DNA of 64,000 nucleotides from Streptomyces sp. NBC_01471. GTDB lineage: Bacteria; Actinomycetota; Actinomycetes; Streptomycetales; Streptomycetaceae. Positions within the stretch are counted from its first letter, which is position 1. Every line of letters begins with the position of its first letter. Below, piece by piece: positions 1 through 7,971 of the stretch. Under the pieces are notes generated by a model that saw only the letters and a program-made list of their open reading frames with translations, was not told the origin of the DNA and searched no databases. A program made the translations under genes and the position numbers. The stretch covers positions 1,054,001 through 1,118,000 of the forward strand of contig NZ_CP109450.1 of assembly GCF_041438865.1 (NCBI RefSeq). Reading direction: 5' to 3'.

Positions 1-426
1 GATGTGCGTGTCGACGCCGCCCGCGGTGGCGATCAGGTGCTCGCCGGATATCACCTCGGTGCCGGGGCCGATGACGAGCTTGGGGTCCACGCCGTTCTGG
101 AGCTGCGGGTTGCCGGCCTTGCCGACCCCGACGATCAGACCGTGGCGGACACCGATGTCGCCCTTGACGACGCCGAGCACCGGGTCCATGACCACGACGT
201 TGGTGATGACCAGGTCGAGGGCGCCCTCGCGGTTGAGCGCGGACGGGTCCTGCGCCATGCCGTCACGGATGGCTTTGCCGCCGCCGTAGACGGCCTCTTC
301 CCCGTAGGAACCGGCGTTGTGGTCGTACTCGACCTCGACGACCAGGTTGGTGTCGGCGAGGTGGAACCGGTCGCCCACGGTGGGGCCGAACAGGTCCGTG
401 TACTGCTTGCGCGGAATGATCGCCAT
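1..426 (-). CDS. ureC: Urease alpha subunit, N-terminal part (cut by window edge)
   Basis: First 142 codons of the urease alpha subunit, the cytoplasmic nickel enzyme that hydrolyses urea to ammonia and carbamate. The frame opens [19 protein letters not shown], a standard UreC start, and leaves the window just as the first metal-ligand motif begins (GGVDTHI, first half of the HxH pair). Its ATG shares one base with the ureB stop (TGATG), so the two are probably translationally coupled. Accessory genes ureF, ureG and ureD would be expected further left but cannot be seen here. Confidence 0.96.
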   Translation of the reverse strand, partial: MAIIPRKQYTDLFGPTVGDRFHLADTNLVVEVEYDHNAGSYGEEAVYGGGKAIRDGMAQDPSALNREGALDLVITNVVVMDPVLGVVKGDIGVRHGLIVGVGKAGNPQLQNGVDPKLVIGPGTEVISGEHLIATAGGVDTHI

Positions 427-875
427 CAGTGCTGAGTCCCCTCGGTGCCCGCGGTGCTGTCGGCGCCGGGCGTGTTCCCTGTGCTGTCCGTACCGGCAGC
501 GCTGCCGGCGTGTGCGAATCCCAGCTCCGTCGCCCGGCGCAGCGCGTTGCGCCTGGTGTCGGGCGCCGACAGGCCCCCGTTGACGAGCCCGGCGAATCCG
601 ACGAGCCGCCCGGCGCCGGCGAAGGCACACAGGTCGACCTCCCGGGTGTCACCGGGCTCGAAGCGCACGGCGGTACCGGAGGGGATGTCCAGGCGCATAC
701 CGAAGGCGGCCTCACGGTCGAAGCGCAGCGCGCGGTTGATCTCGAAGAAGTGGTAGTGCGACCCGATCTGGATGGCACGGTCGCCGGTGTTGGCGACCGT
801 GAGCCTGACCGTGGCCCGGTTGGCGTTGATCTCCACGGGGTCATCTCCGTAGAGGTAATGGGCTCCGCCCGACAT
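426..875 (-). CDS. ureB: Urease beta subunit
   Basis: Small structural subunit of urease, 149 residues. The core ([15 protein letters not shown], then the [13 protein letters not shown] block and the [11 protein letters not shown]-like stretch) is the canonical UreB fold. The last roughly 30 residues are a low-complexity Ala/Gly/Ser/Thr tail beyond the usual ~105-residue length, a common extension in actinomycetes and probably disordered. It lies 32 nt downstream of ureA and overlaps ureC by one base, so it is the third gene of the transporter-ureA-ureB-ureC transcript. Confidence 0.96.
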   Translation of the reverse strand: MSGGAHYLYGDDPVEINANRATVRLTVANTGDRAIQIGSHYHFFEINRALRFDREAAFGMRLDIPSGTAVRFEPGDTREVDLCAFAGAGRLVGFAGLVNGGLSAPDTRRNALRRATELGFAHAGSAAGTDSTGNTPGADSTAGTEGTQH

Positions 876-907
876 CTCTGTCTCCTCGGTGGTTCAGGCT
901 TCAGGGT

Positions 908-1213
908 TCAGGCGCTGATCGGGTCGTGGCAGGTGACCAGCTTCGTCCCGTCGACGAACGCCGTCTCGACCTGGAGGACCGTGAGCATCTCGCGCACCCC
1001 GGGCATCACGTCCTCCTGGGTGACGATCTTGCGGCCCAGCTCCATGCACTCGGCGACGGTGTGGCCGTCCCGGGCTGCCTCCAGGACGGCCTCGGTGATC
1101 AGCGCGGCAGCCTCGCTGTAGTTGAGCTTGGTCCCCCTGGCCCTGCGGCGGCGGGCCAGGTCGGCCACCACGTAGACGTGGAGTTTGTCGATTTCGCGTG
1201 GTGCGAGATTCAT
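908..1213 (-). CDS. ureA: Urease gamma subunit
   Basis: Smallest urease subunit, 101 residues, full length for the family. The sequence reads [20 protein letters not shown], followed by the [21 protein letters not shown] and [14 protein letters not shown] blocks typical of UreA. It begins 4 nt after the stop codon of the upstream urea transporter gene, so transporter and enzyme are almost certainly on one mRNA. The product assembles with UreB and UreC in the cytoplasm. Confidence 0.97.
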   Translation of the reverse strand: MNLAPREIDKLHVYVVADLARRRRARGTKLNYSEAAALITEAVLEAARDGHTVAECMELGRKIVTQEDVMPGVREMLTVLQVETAFVDGTKLVTCHDPISA

Positions 1214-1217
1214 GGCG

Positions 1218-2171
1218 TCACTCTGCTTTCTCGAATGAGATGCCGGGCCGGCCCAGCGCTGGACCCGCCGCGAGGAAGAGCCAGGTCGTCACAACGAACG
1301 GCCAGGTGAAGGGGGATCCGCCGGACGGCCGGGTGAACGCTTCCCAGGCGGCGGTGAAGGGGACCGAGGCCACTACGGCGAGTGCGGCGTATCCGGCGGT
1401 CCACCGGGTGAGGGTCAGGAAGGTGGCCGCCAGCGCTATGGCGCAGAGCACCCCGTTGTAGCCGTAGAGGCCCTGGGTGATCCGGTCGGCCGGCAGTCCG
1501 GCGGCGCAGGCGGTCAGCAGTGCGAGGGCGCTGGCACCGGCCGCCGCGACGGCGGCGGCCCGCGAGGTGACCAGGAGCCCGACGAGCAGGATCAGGCCCG
1601 CGTACCACTTGTCGAGGAAGAAGATCTGCCCGATGCTGTCGCAGAACGCCCGGCCGGCCTCCGAGGCGGTCAGTGTGGTGAACCCGCCGACCCGCGCGGT
1701 GGCCGTGGCGGCCGCCGGGGCCGTCGGCAGCGCGATCATCAGCACACTGGCGACCAGGCAGTACGGGGCGGTCAGCACAGGCAGCCCGACACGCCCGAAC
1801 AAGCGGCTGCCCGCGGCGCTCAGCACCGAGCAGACCGCCGCGCCGACGACCGTGAGCAGGACCGTACGTCCCGATGAGCCGAACGTGACGAGGAGGGCGA
1901 TACCGGCCAGGCAACCGCAGTAGCCCTCAAGGCCCTTGACGAGATTCCCGCGGTCGGCGCCCAGCAGGGCCGCGGTGGCGGTGGACACGCCCGCGCCGAG
2001 CAGCCCGTACACGCCGGTGCGCCATCCCTCTGCGAACAGCGCGACGGTGAACAGCAGTCCGGTCCACGGGTTGGCACTGAGTGTGACCTGAGCGATGCCC
2101 CGCAGCTGCACTTGCCCGAGCTGGAGCGGCGTCCGGCCCTTCGCCTGCACCGCCTGTTCCGCCGCAGACAT
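1218..2171 (-). CDS. Urea transporter (UT family)
   Basis: Integral membrane protein of 317 residues with about ten hydrophobic segments and the two-fold internal repeat of bacterial UT channels (compare [18 protein letters not shown] in the first half with [18 protein letters not shown] in the second). It would let urea enter for the urease encoded directly downstream. The ATG at 2171 follows a good ribosome site (GGGAG, 5 nt spacing). It is the first gene of the urease operon. The region upstream holds short inverted repeats but no operator I can name with confidence. Confidence 0.9.
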   Translation of the reverse strand: MSAAEQAVQAKGRTPLQLGQVQLRGIAQVTLSANPWTGLLFTVALFAEGWRTGVYGLLGAGVSTATAALLGADRGNLVKGLEGYCGCLAGIALLVTFGSSGRTVLLTVVGAAVCSVLSAAGSRLFGRVGLPVLTAPYCLVASVLMIALPTAPAAATATARVGGFTTLTASEAGRAFCDSIGQIFFLDKWYAGLILLVGLLVTSRAAAVAAAGASALALLTACAAGLPADRITQGLYGYNGVLCAIALAATFLTLTRWTAGYAALAVVASVPFTAAWEAFTRPSGGSPFTWPFVVTTWLFLAAGPALGRPGISFEKAE

Positions 2172-2208
2172 GTCTACTCCCTTGAGGGCATGGCGAATTC
2201 ACCAGATA

Positions 2209-2254
2209 CCCCCACGTCAGGGGGGATTGGCGCTAGATCAACTTTCTGTTGAAA
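2209..2254 (-). promoter_or_regulatory. Leader/promoter region of the urease operon
   Basis: Between the urea transporter start and the next gene are two short dyads. One is CCCCC-N6-GGGGG at 2209-2225, which would be a small hairpin about 40 nt ahead of the start codon in the mRNA. The other is TTTC-tgtt-GAAA at 2243-2254. In Streptomyces urease is known to be under nitrogen control by GlnR. The second dyad is weakly reminiscent of a GlnR half site, but I cannot match the full consensus. Confidence 0.3.
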
Positions 2255-2721
2255 ACGGTACGCCCGGCGCAAGCGGAGCAAGGTCCCGAACATCGGACAC
2301 CGAGCGTGTCCGGGGCGGTACGGTACGGCATAACCGCTGTTGGGATGTGGCGCTGGACCGGCCCACCGCGGTCTGCCCCCCGTCGGCCCGGCCGTAAGTC
2401 TTGGTAAGAGGTTGAACTTTTTTTGAATGCTTCATACCTGTCATTTGACCGAACTGGGTCTGGACTGCCGTGCGCCCCGCCGACCAGGCATTTCAGCCCG
2501 GGAAAAACACCGGGTTGCGGGGCCGCCGCGCCGCGGCCATCCTGGAACGGCTTCGGCAGGCTCTGCCCCCTATGTCCCCACCGCTCAGGCAGCACGACAC
2601 CCCGACCGGCGCGACCGCGTCCGGCGTCGCCGTCGCCGCACAGGCCGTGTGAGGACCACCGCAGCCGGCCCCCGGGCGGCTCGCCCCGACACCGCCTCCG
2701 ACGAGCCGAAGGAGCCCCGCC
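2255..2721. other. Intergenic region, no gene seen
   Basis: About 470 bases between the urease operon and the next plus-strand gene. The stretch around 2400-2450 is clearly richer in A and T than its surroundings, with a run of seven T, and is a plausible promoter zone for the minus-strand urease operon. Open frames across it have no ribosome site or recognisable protein signature. Confidence 0.5.
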
Positions 2722-3111
2722 ATGCACTCCGCCCTGATGCGTACCGCGCTCGCCGCGGCAGCCCTGTGCGCCACCCTCACCGCAGGCGCGATCAACCCGG
2801 GCCATGTGCTCAGCCCCGCGACCGCGAAACCGTCGGCGCCCCGGACGGATGCGCCCCGGACGGATGCGCCCCGGGCCGACGCCCCCGGGACCGATGCACA
2901 CGGGACCGGCGCTCCCAGGACGGAGGGGGACACCAATCCGCCTCCGTACGACCGGCGCGCGTTCACCGAGCAGACCGTGCGGCTCAGCTGGAAGGGCACC
3001 ACGGCGGCCGGGCGCGCCCGGATGTGCGCGCATCCGGACAGCTTCTCCAGCCCGGCCCTCGACGCGCGCTACGCCGCGCGGCTGATCAGGGCGGAGTGCC
3101 GGACGCGCTGA
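2722..3111 (+). CDS. Small secreted protein with pentapeptide repeats
   Basis: A 129-residue protein of unknown function. Residues 1-~28 form a signal peptide (hydrophobic LAAAALCATLTAGA). They are followed by about six copies of a five-residue repeat (APRTD, APRTD, APRAD, APGTD, AHGTG, APRTE) rich in Pro and Asp that should be an extended linker, then a C-terminal block ending with two cysteines (ARMCAHPDSF and RAECRTR) that could form a disulfide. An AGGAG-like ribosome site lies just upstream of the ATG. A terminator hairpin follows. I do not recognise the family. Confidence 0.7.
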   Translation: MHSALMRTALAAAALCATLTAGAINPGHVLSPATAKPSAPRTDAPRTDAPRADAPGTDAHGTGAPRTEGDTNPPPYDRRAFTEQTVRLSWKGTTAAGRARMCAHPDSFSSPALDARYAARLIRAECRTR

Positions 3112-3116
3112 GACCG

Positions 3117-3146
3117 GGCCCCGGCGCTCGCCACACCGCCGGGGCC
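3117..3146. terminator. Bidirectional terminator hairpin
   Basis: Perfect 10-bp stem, GGCCCCGGCG paired with CGCCGGGGCC, 10-nt loop, between two convergent genes ending at 3111 and 3173. There is no T tract, as is usual in Streptomyces. Confidence 0.75.
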
Positions 3147-3172
3147 GCCCCTGGTACGGCGTGCCGGGTCGG

Positions 3173-3658
3173 TCAGGACGCGCCGTGGGCGGTACGGCGG
3201 CGCAGGTGGAGGACGCCGCCGAGGGCCGCCGCGATCAGGACACCGCCCGCGACCAGCTCGGTGGTGTCCAGGTCGGTGAGCGAACCGCTGAGCACCGCCC
3301 TGATGCGCTTGTCCGGCGTGCCCGACAGCAGCAGCGGCGCGCTTCCCCGCTGCCCCGCGCACGCGAACGTCACGTCGTACCGCTTCCCGGCTTCCGCACC
3401 CGGGTCGACGACGACGGACGCGGGGTGTCCGTGACGGAGGGTGACCGGGCCGAAGAGGCCGGACGAGACGGTGACGCCGGGCGCCCGGCAGCCGGTGGCA
3501 CCGAGGGTGACCGTGCCGCCCGGAGCGACCGATCCGGGTGACACGGTGAAACCGAACGGCGGGGCCCCGCCGTTGTCGTCGGCCGACGCGGCCGGCGCGG
3601 CCACCGACAGCAGAGCGGCGCCCAGCAGGGCGGCAGACCCGATACTCGTCAAGCGCAT
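3173..3658 (-). CDS. Secreted, membrane-anchored Ig-like protein
   Basis: A 161-residue exported protein of unknown role. It has an N-terminal signal peptide (residues 1-~27, ending APAASA). A middle domain with a beta-sandwich look (FTVSPGSVAPGGTVTLGATGC, then a second Cys in VTFACAGQ) resembles the small Ig-like surface modules common in Streptomyces. Near the C terminus is a hydrophobic helix followed by RRR, i.e. a membrane anchor with a cytoplasmic tail. I see no LPxTG sortase signal. The ATG at 3658 has a strong GGAGG site. It is divergent from the carboxypeptidase-like gene at 4028. Confidence 0.75.
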   Translation of the reverse strand: MRLTSIGSAALLGAALLSVAAPAASADDNGGAPPFGFTVSPGSVAPGGTVTLGATGCRAPGVTVSSGLFGPVTLRHGHPASVVVDPGAEAGKRYDVTFACAGQRGSAPLLLSGTPDKRIRAVLSGSLTDLDTTELVAGGVLIAAALGGVLHLRRRTAHGAS

Positions 3659-4027
3659 TGGGGGACCTCCGGGCACACGATGCGGGTACAGGACCGCGGC
3701 AGCAGGCCGGTGCGGGGCGGGGCGGCAACCGGGCTGCGGCCAACAGGGATGCGCGGCAAAGGAGCACGCGCGCGGACCTGCCCGTGCCGCGGCCGCGCGC
3801 TGAGCGGGAAACGCACACCACTGCCGGGCCACGGTAGGCCGCTCCGGCGTGGTCTGGCGAGCCCGGCCACCCGTACGGGGCGTCAGGTTGCGCCGGACAG
3901 GCCAGCGGCGCGGTCCGGGTGGTCCCCCGGGGCCGGTCCGGCCGCGCGGCAGCCGGGTGTCGGCCGTTCGGACTTCCCGGCGTACGCCCGAGATGCGGGC
4001 AACCCGCAGTGTTTTTAACGTAACTGA
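3659..4027. other. Divergent intergenic region, no gene seen
   Basis: About 370 bases separating the start of the anchored protein (minus) from the start of the carboxypeptidase-like gene (plus). It should hold both promoters. The last 15 bases before 4028 are AT-rich (gtttttaacgtaactga) and lack a clear ribosome site, so the downstream start codon is less certain. No repeats or RNA structures stood out. Confidence 0.5.
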
Positions 4028-5173
4028 ATGATCTTCAGACCAGTCGTACGAAGCCTCTGCACCGGAGCGGTGGTACTGGCCGCCGGTGTCACCGCGATCG
4101 CTCCCTGCGCCGCGCTGGCCCCGCAGACCGGCCACCGTTCGCCCGGCAGCGGCACCGGCAGCGGCACCCGTGCCCCGGCGCTGCCGGGGCAGGTTTCGGC
4201 CCTGTCCTGGGTGGTGGCCGACGCGACCACTGGCGACGTACTGGCGTCCAAGGACGCCCACCGCCATCTGCCCCCGGCCAGCACCCTCAAGACGCTCTTC
4301 GCCCTGACGGTGCTGCCCCATCTGCCCGCGCGGCAGCTGCACACCGTCACCGGCGCGGATCTGGAGGGTCTCGGTGAGGGGAGCAGCCGCGTCGGGGTCG
4401 TCGAGGGGCACACCTACCGGGTGGACGACCTGTGGCGCGGGGTCTTCCTCAGTTCGGGCGGCGACGCGGTGCATGTGCTGGCGTCCATGAACGGCGGCTG
4501 GCAGAAGACCAGGGACGAGATGCGCAGGCGGGCCGCCCAGTTGGGGGCCGGGGACACCCGTGTCATGTCCCCGGACGGCTACGACACCCCCGGCCAGTAC
4601 TCCTCCGCCTTCGATCTCGCGGTCTTCGGCCGCACCGGCCTGGCCGACCCGGCGTTCGCCCGGTACTGCTCGACGAGCGTCGCGGAGTTCCCCGGCGGGC
4701 TCGACAAATCCGGCCGGGCCGAAGCCCCCTACGAGATCCAGAACACCAACCGACTGCTGGCGGGCACGCAGGACGTCAGCCCCTACCCGGGTCTCATCGG
4801 GGTCAAGAACGGCTACACCACCGCGGCGGGCAACACCCTGATCGCCGCGGCCCACCGGGGCAGCCGCACGCTGATCGTGACCGTGATGAACCCTCAGGAG
4901 GGCACCGTCTACGAGGATGCCCGCTCGCTCCTCGACTGGGGCTTCGCCGCATCCGGCAAGGTCCGGCCGGTCGGCTCGCTCCGGCCGCCCGTCGCGAGGA
5001 CCACTACGGCGTCGGCTCCGGGACCCGCGCAGGGGGCGGGCGCAGCGCTGGTGGCGGCCCACCGCTCCACGACCAGGAAGGCCTCGGTACTGGGAGGCTT
5101 CGCGGCGGTCGGGGCCCTGCTCGCCTCGCTCTCCGCGTCACTCTGGCTGCTGCGGCGGCGGATGCGGCGCTGA
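4028..5173 (+). CDS. D-alanyl-D-alanine carboxypeptidase-like protein (peptidase S11) with altered motifs
   Basis: 381 residues in the low-molecular-weight penicillin-binding protein family, which trims the terminal D-Ala of peptidoglycan stem peptides outside the membrane. It has a signal peptide (1-~30), an S11 domain (~55-320), then a C-terminal transmembrane helix and RRRMRR tail. The nucleophile motif is intact (S85-T-L-K88). The second motif, normally S-x-N, reads S143-G-G-D, so the Asn is replaced by Gly; the third, normally K-T-G, reads K260-N-G. K-N-G occurs in relatives, but loss of the Asn is unusual and may reduce or change activity. It ends convergent with the UbiA gene of the phenolic-lipid locus. 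Confidence 0.88.
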   Translation: MIFRPVVRSLCTGAVVLAAGVTAIAPCAALAPQTGHRSPGSGTGSGTRAPALPGQVSALSWVVADATTGDVLASKDAHRHLPPASTLKTLFALTVLPHLPARQLHTVTGADLEGLGEGSSRVGVVEGHTYRVDDLWRGVFLSSGGDAVHVLASMNGGWQKTRDEMRRRAAQLGAGDTRVMSPDGYDTPGQYSSAFDLAVFGRTGLADPAFARYCSTSVAEFPGGLDKSGRAEAPYEIQNTNRLLAGTQDVSPYPGLIGVKNGYTTAAGNTLIAAAHRGSRTLIVTVMNPQEGTVYEDARSLLDWGFAASGKVRPVGSLRPPVARTTTASAPGPAQGAGAALVAAHRSTTRKASVLGGFAAVGALLASLSASLWLLRRRMRR

Positions 5174-5254
5174 CCCGGAAACTCCTGGCAGGCCGAGGGC
5201 CGAGGGCTGAGCGGGGCCGTGTCCGGACGATGACGGCTGCGGGGGCGACCGTGT

Positions 5255-6124
5255 TCAGACGATGGCGGCGCCGTTGAACAGCAGCAGCGCCACATCGACC
5301 GCGGCGACGCAGACCGCGGAGGCGAACGCCGCCCGCTCCCGGCGGCGGCCCAGCAGCGTCCCCGCGACGGCGACCGCGGCGGCCGCGGTGAGCGCCGCCA
5401 GGGACCGGCCGGAGGGCGGCCCGGCGGGTCCCAGCACGAGGACGGCGGACGCAGCGACCAGCGGGACCGGGAGCAGCAGCCGCGCGCCGTCGGGACCGAG
5501 CCGGTGCGGCCAGCCGCGCACTCCGAGTGCCAGGTCACTGCGGATGTCGGGCAGCACGTCCCCCAGGTGGGCACCGATCCCCAGCAGCGCGCCCGCCGTG
5601 ACGATCCACCAGACGGGCCGCGGCTCTCCCGGCAGCCCGAGTGCGACAAAGGCGGGCAGTGCGGCGAAGCCCACCGCGTACGGCAGCCAGGACCAGGCGG
5701 TCGCCTTGAGGCCGAGATCGTACGCCCAGGCCAGCGCGACGCCGGTCAGATGGACGGCGCCCGCCCACGCGCCGCAGCCGAACGACAACGGCACACAGAG
5801 CGCCAGCGCGGTGAACGCGGCGGCCCACACGGTGCGTACGCCGACCGTGCCGTCGGCGACCGGCTTGCCCGTGCGGCCCGCCGCGATGTCCCGGCGGGCG
5901 TCGACCGCGTCGTTGCACCAGCCCACGGACAGCTGACCGGTGAACACGGCCGCGGCGGTCAGCGCGCACCGCGCGGGGCTCTGCCCCGCGGACACGGCGA
6001 GCGCGGCCAGCAGCGCGGTGACCGCCACGACCGGGCCGGGGTGGCACGATCCGGCCAGGGCTGCCGGGACACCGCCCCGCGGGACGGCGGATCCATCTGC
6101 CAGGGGCTGCTCGGGAGTTCCCAC
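5255..6124 (-). CDS. UbiA-family prenyltransferase
   Basis: 289-residue polytopic membrane protein, about eight or nine hydrophobic helices. Both aspartate motifs of the superfamily are visible: N71-D-A-V-D75-A-R-R-D79 and D189-V-L-P-D193-I-R-S-D197, which bind the Mg-prenyl diphosphate. Members attach an isoprenoid chain to an aromatic or other acceptor. The GTG at 6124 is the likely start. It is divergent from the type III polyketide synthase gene 166 bp away, suggesting that it prenylates the resorcinol or quinone made there. That link is inference; a role in a housekeeping quinone or another lipid is possible. Confidence 0.85.
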   Translation of the reverse strand: MGTPEQPLADGSAVPRGGVPAALAGSCHPGPVVAVTALLAALAVSAGQSPARCALTAAAVFTGQLSVGWCNDAVDARRDIAAGRTGKPVADGTVGVRTVWAAAFTALALCVPLSFGCGAWAGAVHLTGVALAWAYDLGLKATAWSWLPYAVGFAALPAFVALGLPGEPRPVWWIVTAGALLGIGAHLGDVLPDIRSDLALGVRGWPHRLGPDGARLLLPVPLVAASAVLVLGPAGPPSGRSLAALTAAAAVAVAGTLLGRRRERAAFASAVCVAAVDVALLLFNGAAIV

Positions 6125-6290
6125 CCGGTGATCGTAGGTGCGGGCACCCTCCCGGCACGGTTCCGCGCGCTCTCCACGCGTACGGGCGAATCGGCGCAGG
6201 GCTCCGGGGCACCGGCCAGGGTGTCGGGGGCCGTGCCGGGGGCAGGGATGCTGCAATGCAGGGCACGTCATCCCCGAGGCGGGAGAACAT

Positions 6291-7358
6291 ATGACCCGGA
6301 TCGCAGCCGTCCACGGTGTCCTGGCACCGCATCGCCACGCCCAGCACGAGATCACCGACATGGTGGCCCGCGTCTGTCTGCCCGACGGCGCCGACCGGCG
6401 GGTCCTCGACCGGCTGCACCACAGCTCCCGGGTCCGCTCCCGCCACATGACGCTGCCGCTCGACGCGTACGAGAAGCTGGACGGATTCGGGGCCGCCAAC
6501 GACGCGTTCATCACCGGCGCGACGGAGCTCGGCGCCACGGCGGTCCGGGGCGCGCTGCACGCGGCGGGGCTGCGCCCCGAGGACGTGGACCTGCTGATCT
6601 TCACTTCGGTCACCGGAATCGCCACCCCCTCGATCGACGCGCGGCTGGCCGGGCGGCTCGGGCTGCGCCCCGACGTCAAGCGGCTGCCGCTCTTCGGGCT
6701 CGGCTGCGCCGGGGGCGCGGCGGGGCTGGCCCGCGCGCACGACTATCTGCTCGGTCATCCGGACCAGGTCGCGGTGCTGCTCTCCGTCGAGCTGTGCTCC
6801 CTCACCTTCCAGCGCGACGACAGCTCGATGGCCAATCTGATCGCGACCGCCCTCTTCGGGGACGGCGCCGCCGCGGTCGTGGCCTGCGGTCCGGACCGCT
6901 CCACCGGGGAGCGGGAGCCGGCGGGGCCGACCGTCGTGGACACCCGCAGCCGGCTCTACCCCGACACCGGTCACGTCATGGGCTGGAACATCACGAGCTC
7001 CGGCTTCCAGGTGGTGCTCGACCCGTCCGTGCCGGATGTGGTCCGCCGTCACCTCGCCGCGGACGTCACGGGTTTCCTCGCCGGTCACGGGCTCAAGCCC
7101 AAGGATGTGTCGGCCTGGGTCTGCCATCCGGGCGGGCCCAAGGTGCTGGAGGCCGTGACCGAGGCGCTCGGGCTGTCCGGCGAAGCGCTCGGCGTGACCT
7201 GGCGGCACCTCGCCGACGTGGGCAATCTGTCCTCGTCGTCGGTGCTGCACGTGCTGCGCGACACCCTGGCCGGGGACCCCCCGGCGCCGGGGACACCCGG
7301 GCTGCTGCTGGCGATGGGCCCGGGCTTCTGCTGCGAACTGGTTCTGCTGCGCTGGTAG
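6291..7358 (+). CDS. srsA: Type III polyketide synthase, alkylresorcinol synthase type (SrsA-like)
   Basis: 355 residues, thiolase fold of chalcone-synthase enzymes. The Cys-His-Asn triad is visible: C139 in FGLGCAGG, H279 in WVCHPGGP and N312 in DVGNLSSSS. These enzymes extend an acyl-CoA starter with malonyl units and cyclise the chain. The next two genes match the order of the Streptomyces griseus srsABC operon (synthase, methyltransferase, flavin hydroxylase), which makes methoxylated phenolic lipids reported to reside in the envelope and confer penicillin resistance. I therefore favour alkylresorcinol synthesis over naphthalene synthase (RppA) or germicidin-type activity. ATG 6291 is chosen because the homologous sequence begins there (MTRIAAVHGV). 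Confidence 0.85.
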   Translation: MTRIAAVHGVLAPHRHAQHEITDMVARVCLPDGADRRVLDRLHHSSRVRSRHMTLPLDAYEKLDGFGAANDAFITGATELGATAVRGALHAAGLRPEDVDLLIFTSVTGIATPSIDARLAGRLGLRPDVKRLPLFGLGCAGGAAGLARAHDYLLGHPDQVAVLLSVELCSLTFQRDDSSMANLIATALFGDGAAAVVACGPDRSTGEREPAGPTVVDTRSRLYPDTGHVMGWNITSSGFQVVLDPSVPDVVRRHLAADVTGFLAGHGLKPKDVSAWVCHPGGPKVLEAVTEALGLSGEALGVTWRHLADVGNLSSSSVLHVLRDTLAGDPPAPGTPGLLLAMGPGFCCELVLLRW

Positions 7359-7428
7359 GCCGGCGTTCCCCCTCAGCCGGAACGAGCCGCCCGAACGAGC
7401 CTGAGGACGCCGTGATTCGGAGGACCCC

Positions 7429-7971
7429 ATGATCTGGTACGTGCTGCTGGTGGCCGCTGTCGCCGCCGAGCGCATCGCCGAACTCGTCGTCGCCCGGCGC
7501 AATGAGCGCTGGAGCATGGCGCGCGGTGCGACCGTCGCCGGACAGGGCCACTATCCGGCGATGGTCGCACTGCACACCGGGCTGCTCGCGGCGTGCGTGG
7601 CCGAGGTCTCGCTGGGCGGCCGGCCGTTCCTGCCCGCGCTGGGATGGCCGATGGCCGCCGTGCTGGTGGCCGCCCAGGGGCTGCGCTGGTGGTGCATCGG
7701 GACCCTGGGGCCGCGCTGGAACACCCGGGTGATCGTCGTGCCCGGCCTGCCGCTGGTGCAGGGCGGCCCCTACCGGTGGCTGCGGCACCCGAACTACGTG
7801 GCCGTGGTCGCCGAGGGGGTGGCGCTGCCGCTGGTGCACACCGCGTGGATCACCGCGCTGGCGTTCACGGTGCTCAACGCGGTACTGCTGACCGTCCGCA
7901 TCCGCTGTGAGAACACGGCGCTGGCGGGCTCCTGGGCGGCGTCCGGTCCGGCGGGGGACGTCACGGCGTGA
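7429..7971 (+). CDS. srsB: Membrane methyltransferase of the ICMT family (SrsB-like)
   Basis: 180-residue membrane protein, about five hydrophobic segments, with the C-terminal isoprenylcysteine carboxyl methyltransferase signature (GGPYRWLRHPNYVAVVAEG) that binds S-adenosylmethionine. In the srs pathway the homologue O-methylates the alkylresorcinol. The ATG follows GGAGG with suitable spacing, 70 bp after srsA. Its stop overlaps the next start by 4 nt (GTGA), so synthase, methyltransferase and flavoprotein form one operon. Confidence 0.85.
   Translation: MIWYVLLVAAVAAERIAELVVARRNERWSMARGATVAGQGHYPAMVALHTGLLAACVAEVSLGGRPFLPALGWPMAAVLVAAQGLRWWCIGTLGPRWNTRVIVVPGLPLVQGGPYRWLRHPNYVAVVAEGVALPLVHTAWITALAFTVLNAVLLTVRIRCENTALAGSWAASGPAGDVTA

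Noticed and set aside
2396-2406. AAGTCTTGGTA shared with 59889-59899
   Set aside because: An 11-base match is expected many times by chance in 64 kb and the contexts differ.
2427-3434. 335-codon plus-strand frame crossing 2722-3111
   Set aside because: Different frame from the secreted protein; no signal peptide or family pattern, and it runs through a terminator.
6138-6290. Longer start for the type III polyketide synthase
   Set aside because: The added 51 residues are Arg/Gly-rich without homology and reach nearly to the divergent UbiA start.
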